The notes under the pieces were generated by a model. That model was not told the DNA's origin. It searched no databases and saw only the letters and a list, made by a program, of their open reading frames with translations. A stretch of 64,000 nt of DNA from Desulfocapsa sp050291935 (GTDB lineage Bacteria; Desulfobacterota; Desulfobulbia; Desulfobulbales; Desulfocapsaceae). Where the stretch lies: positions 26,401-90,400 of the forward strand of contig JBNKKR010000011.1 of the NCBI GenBank assembly GCA_050291935.1. Reading direction: 5' to 3'. Below, piece after piece: positions 1 through 9,156 of the stretch (positions are counted from its first letter, which is position 1; the number at the start of each line of letters is the position of its first letter). The position numbers and the translations under genes are program-made.

Positions 1-1
1 G

Positions 2-418
2 GTCGTGGGTTACTTCTTCCCCCAGCCATTGCGGTTTTGCAAACTGCTGAGACACACTTTCAAGCTCGATTTCCGCAACGATCAAGGGATAATTGTCACC
101 CAAAAATTCATCAATCTCCCACTCCATACCACCATAGCTCACAAGGTGACGGTATTTTTCAATAAGCGGCTTTTCACAAAGGTTATCCAGAAGTTCTATT
201 CCATCGGCAAGGGGAATCTCATACTCAAATTCCTTGCGCAGACACCTTTGGGTGGTTTTGCCCTTTATGGTAAGAAAAGCTTTATCTTCCACCCGTCTTA
301 CCCGAATGGTTCTTCCCTGTTGACGGCTTAAGTAGCCTTGGCAATACAACTTCCGGCTGGCATGCTCACGCCAGCTCTCGTCCTTCACCAAAAATTTCCG
401 TTCAATTTCCAATGCCAT
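2..418 (-). CDS. CYTH domain protein (inorganic triphosphatase-like), C-terminus cut by window edge
   Basis: Reading the minus strand from an ATG at 418, an open frame runs off the left edge (139 codons visible). It opens with the CYTH signature EIERKFLV, followed by alternating charged strands (RTIRVRRV, FLTIKGK, RKEFEYEIP, LIEKYRH, WEIDEF, AEIELES). These are the E-x-E-x-K and paired Arg/Lys/Glu positions that line the triphosphate tunnel in this family. CYTH proteins of this short type hydrolyse inorganic triphosphate or other triphosphorylated substrates; which one cannot be told here. A good ribosome site, GAGGGG, lies just before the ATG. The gene is divergent from tgt, with about 100 bp between them. 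The two plus-strand frames that cover it are antisense shadows. Confidence 0.85.
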   Translation of the reverse strand, partial: MALEIERKFLVKDESWREHASRKLYCQGYLSRQQGRTIRVRRVEDKAFLTIKGKTTQRCLRKEFEYEIPLADGIELLDNLCEKPLIEKYRHLVSYGGMEWEIDEFLGDNYPLIVAEIELESVSQQFAKPQWLGEEVTHD

Positions 419-519
419 TTGATCCCCTCACCCATGTGTTACCAAAACTTCATACTAACAGTTTTATCAGCTAACCATGAAAGCTTGAAAAGGACAAGTA
501 CAGCGGGTAGAGTAGCGCC

Positions 520-1638
520 ATGAAAAATACAACTACACCATACACCCTGCATTGCACATCATCGGAATGTAAAGCCCGTCGAGGAGAAGTAAGGACGCTG
601 CATGGCACCTTCCAGACTCCTATTTTTATGCCGGTTGGTACTCAAGCCACCGTCAAATCAGTAACGCCTGAAAACCTCAAGGAGATGGAAGCACAGATTA
701 TCCTTGGTAACACCTACCACCTGTTTATCAGACCAGGCCACAAATTGATTAAAGAATTTGGAGGGCTACACAACTTTATGAACTGGGATAGGCCCATCCT
801 TACCGATTCCGGCGGATTTCAAATCTTCAGTTTAAAAGAGCTTGCCAAAATTACAGAGGAAGGGGCCACCTTCCGTTCTCATCTTGATGGTTCCAAACTC
901 TTTCTTAGCCCTGAGGACGCCATCCGGGTGCAGGAAGCGTTGGGCTCAGATATTATGATGTGCCTGGACACCTGCATTCCATATCCGGCCAACCGTGAAG
1001 AAGTCATTGCATCCACAGATCTCACTACCCGATGGGCAAAACGTTGCAATGATGCAAAGCCAAACAATGGTCAGCTTCTTTTTGGCATTGTACAGGGTGG
1101 AATGGACAAAGAGCTTAGAAAACGACATGCGGAGTCACTTGTTGATATCGGCTTTGATGGCTATGCCATTGGTGGACTGTCAGTTGGGGAAGATAAAGAG
1201 AGTATGCAGGAGATGACGGCGGCCACCACTGCTCACCTGCCTGAAGACCACGCCAGATATTTAATGGGAGTGGGAACCCCTCAGGACCTTGTGGAAGGTG
1301 TTTACCGGGGGGTTGATATGTTTGATTGTGTTATGCCCACTAGAAACGCAAGAAATGGCACACTCTTTACCTCAACCGGAAAAATCGTTATTAAAAACGC
1401 ACAATATAGAAATGATAAAGAACCGCTGGATGCGGAGTGTGATTGTTATACCTGTAGAAATTACTCCAGGGCCTATCTACGCCACCTCTTTGTGAGTAGA
1501 GAAATTCTAAGCTACCATTTAAATACCATCCATAACCTGCATTACTACCTGAATCTTATGGCGACAATGCGCCGGTCCATTGAAAAGGATAGCTTTGCAA
1601 GCTTTCGCAAAGATTTTTATGGCAAGCTGGAGGCTTAA
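520..1638 (+). CDS. tgt: Queuine/preQ1 tRNA-ribosyltransferase
   Basis: Exchanges guanine-34 of GUN-anticodon tRNAs (Asp, Asn, His, Tyr) for preQ1, the first tRNA-bound step of queuosine synthesis. The 372-residue length is normal for bacterial Tgt. Visible motifs are ILGNTYHL, DSGGFQIFSL (Asp96 is the general acid/base region), GIVQGG, the GGLSVGE substrate loop, FDCVMPTRNARNG (nucleophile Asp) and the zinc site CDCYTC followed by a downstream His. The start ATG at 520 is preferred because family homology begins within about 10 residues. Its ribosome site is weak. It is followed after 74 bp by yajC in the same direction, a linkage common in bacteria. Confidence 0.97.
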   Translation: MKNTTTPYTLHCTSSECKARRGEVRTLHGTFQTPIFMPVGTQATVKSVTPENLKEMEAQIILGNTYHLFIRPGHKLIKEFGGLHNFMNWDRPILTDSGGFQIFSLKELAKITEEGATFRSHLDGSKLFLSPEDAIRVQEALGSDIMMCLDTCIPYPANREEVIASTDLTTRWAKRCNDAKPNNGQLLFGIVQGGMDKELRKRHAESLVDIGFDGYAIGGLSVGEDKESMQEMTAATTAHLPEDHARYLMGVGTPQDLVEGVYRGVDMFDCVMPTRNARNGTLFTSTGKIVIKNAQYRNDKEPLDAECDCYTCRNYSRAYLRHLFVSREILSYHLNTIHNLHYYLNLMATMRRSIEKDSFASFRKDFYGKLEA

Positions 1639-1712
1639 TGATTACGGTACACCAAACTTGTAAAAATCCGTGAAAAAGGATTTGTTAATCGTAGACTTTT
1701 GGAGGAAACATC

Positions 1713-2060
1713 ATGACTGGAATTGCACATGCTGCCGGTCCCGCAGCGGGAGCTGCAGGAGCTGGAGGCTTCATGTCCTTTGTTCCGCTTATTCTTATTT
1801 TTGCCGTCTTCTATTTTATGCTCATAAGGCCACAACAAAAGCAAGCCAAGCAGAAACAACAGTTTCTTGACGAGCTAAAAAACGGCAATAAAGTAATCAC
1901 CTCGGGCGGTATCCATGGGACCATCACCGGCCTTACCGACACCGTGGTCACCCTTGAGATTGCCGATAAGGTGCGTATTAAAGTCGCCCGTCACGCCATC
2001 AGCAGCCCATTAAATAAAGACGGGTCCGTACCTGTCCCTGAAAAAAAGGTGGGTGGCTGA
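1713..2060 (+). CDS. yajC: Preprotein translocase accessory subunit YajC
   Basis: Small inner-membrane protein (115 aa) that joins SecDF and SecYEG. It has a Gly/Ala-rich N-terminus, one transmembrane helix at about residues 20-37 (VPLILIFAVFYFML), then the family signature IRPQQKQ and a soluble domain with NKVITSGGIHGTI. TTTTGGAGG gives a strong ribosome site 6-7 bases before the ATG. In many bacteria yajC is directly followed by secD-secF. Here the partner secDF lies about 12 kb away on the other strand, and yajC is followed by a terminator. Confidence 0.96.
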   Translation: MTGIAHAAGPAAGAAGAGGFMSFVPLILIFAVFYFMLIRPQQKQAKQKQQFLDELKNGNKVITSGGIHGTITGLTDTVVTLEIADKVRIKVARHAISSPLNKDGSVPVPEKKVGG

Positions 2061-2104
2061 GGAATTGGCGGTTGCTGATATTCTGCAGGTTGTAGGATCA
2101 ATGG

Positions 2105-2137
2105 GGCAGATTCTTCTTTGAAGATTCTGCCTTTTTT
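2105..2137 (+). terminator. Rho-independent terminator after tgt-yajC
   Basis: A 12-bp stem with one central T-T mismatch (GGCAGA-TCTTC arms) and a TTT loop, followed by six T residues. It lies 45 bp after the yajC stop and before the convergent AsmA-like gene. Confidence 0.9.
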
Positions 2138-2161
2138 GTGCTCACCAAACGATGCTCCCAA

Positions 2162-5100
2162 CTAATTTTCATCTTCTTCACCCTTCTCGTTTCCTTGAAG
2201 AAATGGGGAGGCTAAGTGAGCAGGCAATGCAAGGGTACGATAGAGCATGCCAAAGGGAATGCTTAGCACTTCACGAAAGGTTTCGTACTCAACATCGGGA
2301 TCCATCAAATCCCCAGTAACCTTTAAAGTTATGGAGGGTTGCTTTTCCTCTCCCACAAAAATATATCCAACCAGTGGGATCTTATTCATATTTTTTTTGG
2401 ATCTGGTGATTAGATTTAGATCCATATCCATTTGTTTTTTAATAAGATCAATCCATCCTGCACCCGCAAGACTTAACTCCGTTGCTTCAAGTTCTGCCGC
2501 TTCAATGGTGGCAACTCCGCCCTTAACCCTTGCCCCCAGCACCATCGATTTTACCTGTAGACCGCTACTGCTATATCCCGGAAGATTAAATGTGATCAGG
2601 GCAGGGATGGTGTTAATAAGGGCTAAGATATTATTAAGGGTCGCAAAATCCTTCATCACCGTATCTTCTACCTTGACGAGAACCGAAAAATCATCAAATT
2701 TTCCGTTGGCTGCAATCGCCATGCTCCCTCCCTGTAAAGAAGCGTCGGGACTGAGCCCATTCATAAACCTATCGTCCAGTCTTTCTCCGGTAACGGAAAG
2801 TTCATCCCCCTGTACACTAACTGTTACGTAACCGGACGTGGTATCCAAAAATGCATATGTTTTTTCGCCATCGTAGTTAAGACTTAACGCATCCAGGGGA
2901 GCCTCACTCTGAGGAGAAAAATAGAGTGCGGTATCGGTGGCCTCAAGTTTTGCCGTAAAAGGTTTTTGTTGGTGTGTCGGTTTTGCATAAAAAAGGTTAC
3001 ATTCTCGCACAAAACGTATAATTTCCGGAACATTATAGGATACTGCGCTGGATTTAACGTGGAGCGAATCATCAAAGCGAATATCCAACTTACCGTTAAT
3101 ATTCGCTTCCACAAGACCACTGCTACCCATCATCCCAGTAACGGTATACTTTGTAACTGGGCTCTTATTTGTAAGCAGTAAATGATACTCATGGGGAATA
3201 ACTGCCGCAAATTGAAACGCTTCCTTATCAGGTACCGAGAACAGAGTAAGCTCTCCATGTTGCAAGCGCAGCTGCTGCAAAAATGTTGAATGCTCATGTA
3301 GACCATCTAAATCATTAAAATGTAATGACCAGCCTTTAGCCATGTCGGCTGTGAGCCTAAGATCAAGCTCCGGAACCTTGAAGACAAAGGATTTCCCAGA
3401 ACCATCAAGTTCAACGGCCAAACTGTTCTCCGTTGCAAAGAATTTCTCACCTTCATCTACTAAGAGATGGAAATGATCTATAAAATATTCGCCCTTCTCG
3501 CTGAAAAAATCATAATACCCTCGCACCCTCCCGGTGGCATATGTATCAACAACCACCTGTTCACTCTCAAGCGACAGAACGTCATCATAATAGGTCCATG
3601 TAAGGGGTGAAAGAACGACTTCTTTCCCGGCCATAAGCCAGTTTGACTCTGAAAGACTCTTTACTCTCAACCCATTGTCATATTGAATATGAATCGGGAG
3701 TGGGGAATTATTGAGATGTAACTTCTGTAAAGCACAGCTCTCAAGAAAGCATTGCAGATCAACAGATTTATTTCCTATGGAAAAAGCACCTTCCACTTTT
3801 GCCAGCACTTCACTACCAATGTGCAGATATGTGGGTGGCAATAGTCCTGACAGGTCCTCCAGAGTAAAAGGCGTACGGAAACCATCTACAGCAAAGATAA
3901 GATCATTCCATTTCCAGGAGGATGAACTCACTTCCATATTGGAACCTGTTGCCTGTATGTGATACGAGAGCTTGCATTGTTCAGCACCATTTTGCAAACT
4001 GAGCACGGAATCGCCAATGCTCAGTTTAAGATTCTCTACATCAATTTCCAGCTCTCCCACTTCCTTTGCCGCCTCATAATAGCCGTGCAAAGAGGCCGCC
4101 AAGAAATCCTGCTGCGTAACCTGCAAACTGTCGAAAAAGATCTTACTATCTTCCAACCTGATCCGTACGTCATGAACAACATAGGATTGTTTGTCATGGA
4201 GAATGGTAGCTTCAGGGATCAGAAACTTTCCATGGGCGGTAACCTGGTCCGTGTCAAGATTCACGCCGATATCCAGGTTCACCTCTGTCTTACCCGTTTT
4301 TTGAATAAACGGAAGTGCAATATCATAATAGGCCAGCAAGTCCACAATATCCTTATTGGCCACCGCACTGGTCATAAGATGCACGGTGAGAAGAATGTTG
4401 TCCGTATCATTGAAGTCAATGGCAACCCAGGATTTTCCCGTATCTTGACCATAAAACGTGGCCTTATAAGGAACAATTTTTAAGACTCCATTTTCAAAAA
4501 CAACGTCCGTATACTCTGACTTGACCGGTGCAAACCCTTGGGCAAAAGTATACTGACAATCATATACTCGTACTTTGGCAAATACACTTTTTAAAAAACG
4601 GGCAGGGCTATCCCATAAAAGCTCTCCTGATACGGCAAGAGAAACATATCGACTTCCTTTTAGATAGTCAGTTATCCAGGGCTGAACGGTATCATCAAGG
4701 CCAAATAATTTTACAAAGGGTGTAATGGTGGTGATCTCACCGTCCTCTTTTCCAGAAAACGATATCTTCTCCCGGTCGAGCAAAACGTCGAGGTGCAGAG
4801 GGAGGCTATCTGCAAAAAGCACATCCCACTGCCCCTTTGCCGTTTCATTAGAAAGGTCAAAACGCATGGTGCCAGACGCTGACGCCTGGTACTGCTGGTA
4901 ACTCAACACCGGGATATCCACCGTTAGGAGTGCATCATCCATAGAGAAATGCAGTTCAGCCTTTCCAAGGGAAGAGAAAAGATGCAGATGGCCAACTTGT
5001 GTGTTATACAAAAAATCAGCCGATACCTTCTCCCCAATATCAATCCGCTCAAGTACAACCTTGCTAAATAGTCGATCAACCATGCTCAGAGCGGAAGAGA

Positions 5101-5338
5101 GCCGTCTAAGGATTTTTACATCCAATGCTTGCTGCGCGTTCTTTTCACTCTTCTTAGTTAGCGAAAGCGTTTCAACCGTAAGAACAAGTTTTTCTGGCCA
5201 ATGCAGATGAACATTGTCAAGGGTTAAGGATCCAACCGTAAAATGTTGAATATGGATCCCATATTTGAGAAGACACCCTCCTCCAAAGATAAGCAATGCA
5301 AAAGAAAAGGTAAAAATAAGGACTATTCGTTTTATCAT
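2162..5338 (-). CDS. AsmA-like/YhdP-type membrane-anchored envelope protein
   Basis: Large protein (about 1058 aa) with a single N-terminal transmembrane helix (residues about 4-24) and a very long beta-rich, repetitive periplasmic body. The C-terminal third (GLQVKSMVLGARVKGGVATI, then TELSLAGAGWIDL, MDMDLNLITR, LVGYIFVGEEKQPSITLKVTG) matches the AsmA-like C-terminal pattern of YhdP/TamB-type bridge proteins, which are thought to carry phospholipid across the periplasm. The ATG at 5338 is chosen over an upstream in-frame TTG at 5380 because the signal anchor starts there (MIKRIVLIF). It follows the mscS-type gene by 66 bp on the same strand. The exact lipid role is inferred from family. Confidence 0.75.
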   Translation of the reverse strand: MIKRIVLIFTFSFALLIFGGGCLLKYGIHIQHFTVGSLTLDNVHLHWPEKLVLTVETLSLTKKSEKNAQQALDVKILRRLSSALSMVDRLFSKVVLERIDIGEKVSADFLYNTQVGHLHLFSSLGKAELHFSMDDALLTVDIPVLSYQQYQASASGTMRFDLSNETAKGQWDVLFADSLPLHLDVLLDREKISFSGKEDGEITTITPFVKLFGLDDTVQPWITDYLKGSRYVSLAVSGELLWDSPARFLKSVFAKVRVYDCQYTFAQGFAPVKSEYTDVVFENGVLKIVPYKATFYGQDTGKSWVAIDFNDTDNILLTVHLMTSAVANKDIVDLLAYYDIALPFIQKTGKTEVNLDIGVNLDTDQVTAHGKFLIPEATILHDKQSYVVHDVRIRLEDSKIFFDSLQVTQQDFLAASLHGYYEAAKEVGELEIDVENLKLSIGDSVLSLQNGAEQCKLSYHIQATGSNMEVSSSSWKWNDLIFAVDGFRTPFTLEDLSGLLPPTYLHIGSEVLAKVEGAFSIGNKSVDLQCFLESCALQKLHLNNSPLPIHIQYDNGLRVKSLSESNWLMAGKEVVLSPLTWTYYDDVLSLESEQVVVDTYATGRVRGYYDFFSEKGEYFIDHFHLLVDEGEKFFATENSLAVELDGSGKSFVFKVPELDLRLTADMAKGWSLHFNDLDGLHEHSTFLQQLRLQHGELTLFSVPDKEAFQFAAVIPHEYHLLLTNKSPVTKYTVTGMMGSSGLVEANINGKLDIRFDDSLHVKSSAVSYNVPEIIRFVRECNLFYAKPTHQQKPFTAKLEATDTALYFSPQSEAPLDALSLNYDGEKTYAFLDTTSGYVTVSVQGDELSVTGERLDDRFMNGLSPDASLQGGSMAIAANGKFDDFSVLVKVEDTVMKDFATLNNILALINTIPALITFNLPGYSSSGLQVKSMVLGARVKGGVATIEAAELEATELSLAGAGWIDLIKKQMDMDLNLITRSKKNMNKIPLVGYIFVGEEKQPSITLKVTGDLMDPDVEYETFREVLSIPFGMLYRTLALPAHLASPFLQGNEKGEEDEN

Positions 5339-5404
5339 CCGTCGTTCTAAACTGCTATTTTCCAGCGCTCCACAAACCAAGACACACCTAAAGCTGACAA
5401 GCTG

Positions 5405-6370
5405 CTACTTTTGCACAGCATGTTGATACATATGGACGTCTTGCTGGGGATACGGAAAAGAGATTCCCTGGTTATCAAAGTCGTTTTTAATTGCCTCAAG
5501 AAGATCAGATTGCACGTTCCAATAGTCCGCTGTTTGTACCCATGGACGCACAGCAATATCCACACTGGATGCTCCTAAAGCGGCTACCCCGATAACGGGC
5601 GGCGGATCGGTCAATATTCTTGGATCTGCCGCAAGTAAACGCTTGATGCTCTTTTTAGCAAGTGCAATATCATCATCATAGCCGATACCCACCAGTAAAT
5701 CGATTCGTCTTGTTTTTTCAACAGTTATATTCGTTATTACCGATGTTGTTATGGTCGCATTGGGAATAATCTGTCGTTGATTATCCGCTGTATGAATAAC
5801 GGTGCTGAACATATCCACCTGGAACACCTTGCCTGTTATCCCGGCAAGCGTTACCACATCCCCCACCGTAAACGGTCGAAACAGGATTATCATTACCCCG
5901 GAGGCAAAATTTGAGAGGGAATCTTTCAAAGCAAGTCCTATGGCCAAACCCGCAGCGCCGACAATTGCCAGAAACGACGTTGTCTCGAGACCCAGTTCCG
6001 CAGCCGCCGCGATAAGTACACCAACCATCAGGGTGTAGTACAGGGTCTTCTCCAAAAAACGACGGAGCGTTGCCTCAACATTTGCCTTCTCCATTGCCTT
6101 TTGGGTCAATCTAATCCCCCAATTAACCACCATACGGCCAACAACAAAAATAAGTAGGGCAAGACACACGTGCGGCAAATTATCCAAAAAATATCCTCTG
6201 ATCAATTTGATGAATTGCAAATATGTGTCCGGTTTACTTAAATCCATTGTTTGGGATACTGCCTCCTGCACGGAACTATCAGCAGCAGATACAATTTTGA
6301 CGGTTCCAGAAAACAACAGACAGCCAATCATCCAAATTACACGATAAAAAGTACAACGTAATCCGTTCAT
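5405..6370 (-). CDS. Small-conductance mechanosensitive channel, MscS family
   Basis: Protein of 321 aa with an N-terminal signal-like helix ending in VSAADSS, a short periplasmic linker, then three membrane helices. The pore helix TM3 shows the Gly/Ala-rich pattern IVGAAGLAIGLALKDSL, followed by SNFASGVMIILFRPF, which marks the MscS core. The beta domain follows (VGDVVTLAGITGKV, NAT/ITNITVEKTRRIDL). Family members open on membrane tension to release solutes during hypo-osmotic shock. The N-terminal extension makes it longer than E. coli MscS (286 aa). It probably forms a transcription unit with the AsmA-like gene downstream. Confidence 0.92.
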   Translation of the reverse strand: MNGLRCTFYRVIWMIGCLLFSGTVKIVSAADSSVQEAVSQTMDLSKPDTYLQFIKLIRGYFLDNLPHVCLALLIFVVGRMVVNWGIRLTQKAMEKANVEATLRRFLEKTLYYTLMVGVLIAAAAELGLETTSFLAIVGAAGLAIGLALKDSLSNFASGVMIILFRPFTVGDVVTLAGITGKVFQVDMFSTVIHTADNQRQIIPNATITTSVITNITVEKTRRIDLLVGIGYDDDIALAKKSIKRLLAADPRILTDPPPVIGVAALGASSVDIAVRPWVQTADYWNVQSDLLEAIKNDFDNQGISFPYPQQDVHMYQHAVQK

Positions 6371-6401
6371 AGGGGCTCCTTTTCTTCGTTTAAAAATGGA
6401 A

Positions 6402-6433
6402 TATGAGCAGGCTAGCTACACTACTCAGCTATA
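6402..6433 (+). repeat. Dispersed hairpin repeat, copy 1
   Basis: TGAGCAG...CTACTCAGCT between the mscS-type gene and tatD, running over the tatD stop codon. It matches copy 3 at 37233 at 23 of 27 positions by eye (see findings). Confidence 0.4.
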
Positions 6434-7198
6434 TACCTTTATAAGGGAAAGACAATCCCTGCTATTTACTTCCAGTTGCTCCGCTATCTGCGTATGGGAT
6501 TCTTCACGTAAATGAACTAGTGCTGAAAGAATATCTGGTAAATACTCCGGATAATTAATTTCACCATAATGGTTTGCAGGAGGAATATCCGGCGAATCCG
6601 TCTCAATCACCAGAGCGGACAGGGGCAATGACCTGGCAACTGTTCGAATTTTGCTGGCCCGGTCATAGGTAATGGTTCCACAAACACTGATCTTAAAGCC
6701 CAGTTTCAGATAATGCTCTGCCTGTTGCAGGCTACCACTAAATGCATGCACTATGCCGCCATTATGAAATTGAAGCCGCCGTAACGTGGCCTGCACCTGG
6801 TCGTGGGCCTTACGCACATGAAGAAGAATGGGGAGTTTTGCTTGCTTTGCAATGGTAAGTTGGGCCTCAAAAAGCTCCTGCTGTGCAGAAACACTGATAT
6901 CTTTTCTAAAGTAATCCAATCCAATCTCGCCAATTGCCACTAATGGTTCCTGGTGGGCCAAACGCGCAAGCTCTGCAAGATCATCCTTTCCGTGAAAAGA
7001 TAAATACATGGGATGGAGGCCAATTGCAGGATATAGACCTTCCTCGGTGGAACAGAGCTGTAAAATCCGCTGCCAGCCTGCCCGCACCACACCTGGAAGC
7101 ACTTGGGCAATCACCCCAGCATTTCTTGCCCGTTGCAGAACATTGTTGAAATTTTCTTCAAAAATTGGCAAATCGATATGGCAATGTGTGTCAATCAT
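6425..7198 (-). CDS. tatD: TatD family metal-dependent deoxyribonuclease
   Basis: TIM-barrel hydrolase of 257 aa. Metal ligands are visible in order: HCH near the N-terminus (MIDTHCHIDLP), the Glu in GEIGLDY, the His in LLHVRKA, the His in GIVHAFSG and the final Asp in IETDSPD. These are the TatD/YcfH pattern, a 3'-5' DNA exonuclease linked to DNA repair and quality control. The frame stays open for another 150 codons upstream, but that part has no family similarity and is antisense to the next gene. The ATG at 7198, where the HxH motif begins, is therefore taken as the start. Divergent from the next gene by 121 bp. Confidence 0.95.
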   Translation of the reverse strand: MIDTHCHIDLPIFEENFNNVLQRARNAGVIAQVLPGVVRAGWQRILQLCSTEEGLYPAIGLHPMYLSFHGKDDLAELARLAHQEPLVAIGEIGLDYFRKDISVSAQQELFEAQLTIAKQAKLPILLHVRKAHDQVQATLRRLQFHNGGIVHAFSGSLQQAEHYLKLGFKISVCGTITYDRASKIRTVARSLPLSALVIETDSPDIPPANHYGEINYPEYLPDILSALVHLREESHTQIAEQLEVNSRDCLSLIKVYS

Positions 7199-7319
7199 TG
7201 TCTTTTTGATCACTGGAAGAGATAACAAACGAAAAAATCCACTTGTAAAGCTCTGCGTTAAGCGTTGTGCCCCAAACAAAGGATATACCCTGATATAAAC
7301 AACAATAGGGATAAATACC

Positions 7320-7796
7320 ATGACCCCAGAAGATATGCGAGAAAAGGCGACTGCCCTTTTCAAGAAACGGTTCCACTGCAGCCAGGCCATTCTCACCGTG
7401 GGACTTGAAAAGATAGGTGAAAAAGATACCACCGCCATTAAAGCAGTGGGCGCCTTTGGAGGAGGAATTGCCGGATCCGGATCCACCTGTGGTACCCTTC
7501 TGGGAGCTGTGGCATCCATCTCTGCCCTGTATAGCCGTGGAACCATAGATGAAAAAGAAAATCCCCGAATGTGGAGTTGCGGTAAAAAACTTATTGCTGA
7601 GTTTGAAAAGCTTACTGAGTCTTTTGCAGGAAGCAATTGCCGTGATATTACCGGCATTGACTGGACTGATCATGGAGCAGTCAAGGAATATTATTCTAAT
7701 CCGGAAAGTTCCAGAAAACGGTGCGTGGAACTGGTTGGTGAGTTTGCCTATATCCTTGGTACCATACTTGAGCGAGAACAAAAACGTCTATCCTGA
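7320..7796 (+). CDS. C_GCAxxG_C_C family protein (putative redox/metal protein)
   Basis: Protein of 158 aa. Conserved Cys positions are spread through it: HCSQA (residue about 20), GSGSTCGTLLGA, WSCGKKL, NCRDITG and KRCVEL. The FGGGIAGSGSTCG stretch is the family's GxxG-C core. Such proteins are common in anaerobes and are presumed redox or metal-binding, but no biochemical role is established. It stands alone between divergent tatD and downstream kpsF. Confidence 0.85.
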   Translation: MTPEDMREKATALFKKRFHCSQAILTVGLEKIGEKDTTAIKAVGAFGGGIAGSGSTCGTLLGAVASISALYSRGTIDEKENPRMWSCGKKLIAEFEKLTESFAGSNCRDITGIDWTDHGAVKEYYSNPESSRKRCVELVGEFAYILGTILEREQKRLS

Positions 7797-7971
7797 CCCA
7801 TGCTGTACCTGTGTTGGAAAGATCTGTTTTTTTTAAGTGACATCAACACATCACTGATTATAGTTACAGATATCGTGTTACTCCTGCATTGACTATTGAG
7901 AAATATCGATCTGTCCGTATGGATGATTGATCAGAATATTATCCCTTAATTAAAATAATGGTTTTATCCCA

Positions 7972-8943
7972 ATGTCCATAGAAGAAGCCCGTGAGGTGCT
8001 TGCAATTGAAGAACAGGGGTTAGCAGCTGTTCGTGCACGTATCGGAGAAGAGTTTAACCAGGCCATCGATACCATTTTAAACTGTCCCACAAGGCTTGTT
8101 ATAACCGGTATTGGTAAATCCGGTATAATTGGTCAAAAAATTTCTGCCACCCTCAATTCCACCGGTACACCTTCTTTCTTTCTCCATCCGGTGGAAGCCC
8201 TGCATGGCGATCTAGGCATGGTTGCTTCAACCGATGTGGTTATCGCCATCTCCTATTCCGGCGAAAGCAGTGAACTCAATGCCCTGCTTATTAGCTTAAA
8301 AAAGAGAGGGAACAGAATTATTGCCATGACCGGCGGCAGTGATTCCAGCCTTGCCAAAGCGTGCGATATTGTACTCGATATTCATGTCCCCAAGGAGGCG
8401 TGCCCCCTGGGACTTGCTCCCACAGCCTCAACAACAGCCACCGTTGCCATGGGCGATGCATTGGCCGTTGTGTTGCTTAAACGCAACCAGTTTCAAGCAA
8501 AGGATTTTCGCAAAAACCATCCGGGCGGCAGCCTGGGCGAACGCCTACAGGTAGCAGTCAATGAGGTTATGCAACAAGGAGATTCCATCCCCAGCGTGAC
8601 CCGTGGTACAGCCGCCGTTGAAGGTGTGGCCATACTCAACAAGAAAAACCTTGGTGCAGTATTGATTATAGATGAAAACAAGGAGCTTTTGGGGATTATC
8701 ACCGATGGCGATATACGTCGTGCTGTGGCTGAGGCAAAAGACCTTACCGGCCAAACTGTGGAAAGCCTTATGACTGCAGGTCCAATTTCAGGTAATCCGG
8801 ATATGCAGGCCGTGGATTGCTTAAGCATATTACAACACCATGAAATAACAATTCTTCCCATAGTCGATACGGTAAATAAACTGATTGGAATCGTCCATCT
8901 CCACGATCTGTTGGGCAAGGGTGAATTTCGACTACTTGTATAG
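7972..8943 (+). CDS. kpsF: D-arabinose 5-phosphate isomerase
   Basis: Interconverts ribulose-5-P and arabinose-5-P, the entry step of Kdo synthesis for LPS. The 323 residues carry an N-terminal SIS domain (about 30-180) with GIGKSGIIGQK, HPVEALHGDLG, ISYSGES and the signature CPLGLAPTAS, then two CBS domains (about 200-323). Length and layout equal KdsD/KpsF/GutQ. Cytoplasmic. It is followed after 8 bp by cooT, so the three small-spaced genes up to 9402 probably share a transcript. The LPS export genes lptAB are found 23 kb downstream. Confidence 0.96.
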   Translation: MSIEEAREVLAIEEQGLAAVRARIGEEFNQAIDTILNCPTRLVITGIGKSGIIGQKISATLNSTGTPSFFLHPVEALHGDLGMVASTDVVIAISYSGESSELNALLISLKKRGNRIIAMTGGSDSSLAKACDIVLDIHVPKEACPLGLAPTASTTATVAMGDALAVVLLKRNQFQAKDFRKNHPGGSLGERLQVAVNEVMQQGDSIPSVTRGTAAVEGVAILNKKNLGAVLIIDENKELLGIITDGDIRRAVAEAKDLTGQTVESLMTAGPISGNPDMQAVDCLSILQHHEITILPIVDTVNKLIGIVHLHDLLGKGEFRLLV

Positions 8944-8951
8944 GTGAAACC

Positions 8952-9137
8952 ATGTGTCAAATGAGTGTGATAAAAAAGACCAATAACGAAGAAGAACTTA
9001 TTATGGAAGGGGTGACCAAGCTTGAATCCAAAAGCGGTGGTGTGGAAGTGAGTACCTTCTTTGAAGATCCTAAATTCGTACCGGATGTTACAGTACAATC
9101 AATCGACTTTCTAGGTGGTAAAGTAACACTTTCATAA
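8952..9137 (+). CDS. cooT: CooT-family nickel-binding protein
   Basis: 61 aa. It starts MCQ, placing a conserved Cys at position 2, and continues with the CooT layout: short strand, EELIMEGVTKLE, GGVEVSTFF, IDFLGGKVTL. In the studied CO-dehydrogenase member, Cys2 binds Ni(II) in a homodimer and helps mature the Ni-containing CODH. No cooS or cooC is present in the window, so the enzyme served (CODH, hydrogenase or other) is unknown. It is followed after 19 bp by a His-tailed small protein, suggesting a metal-handling pair. Confidence 0.85.
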   Translation: MCQMSVIKKTNNEEELIMEGVTKLESKSGGVEVSTFFEDPKFVPDVTVQSIDFLGGKVTLS

Positions 9138-9156
9138 CAACGGAGGAAGAGATAGC

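Noticed and set aside
3959..4483. 174-codon plus-strand open frame
   Set aside because: Antisense to the AsmA-like gene, no family pattern.
7199..7657. N-terminal extension of the tatD frame
   Set aside because: It is antisense to the C_GCAxxG_C_C gene and has no similarity; TatD homology begins exactly at ATG 7198.
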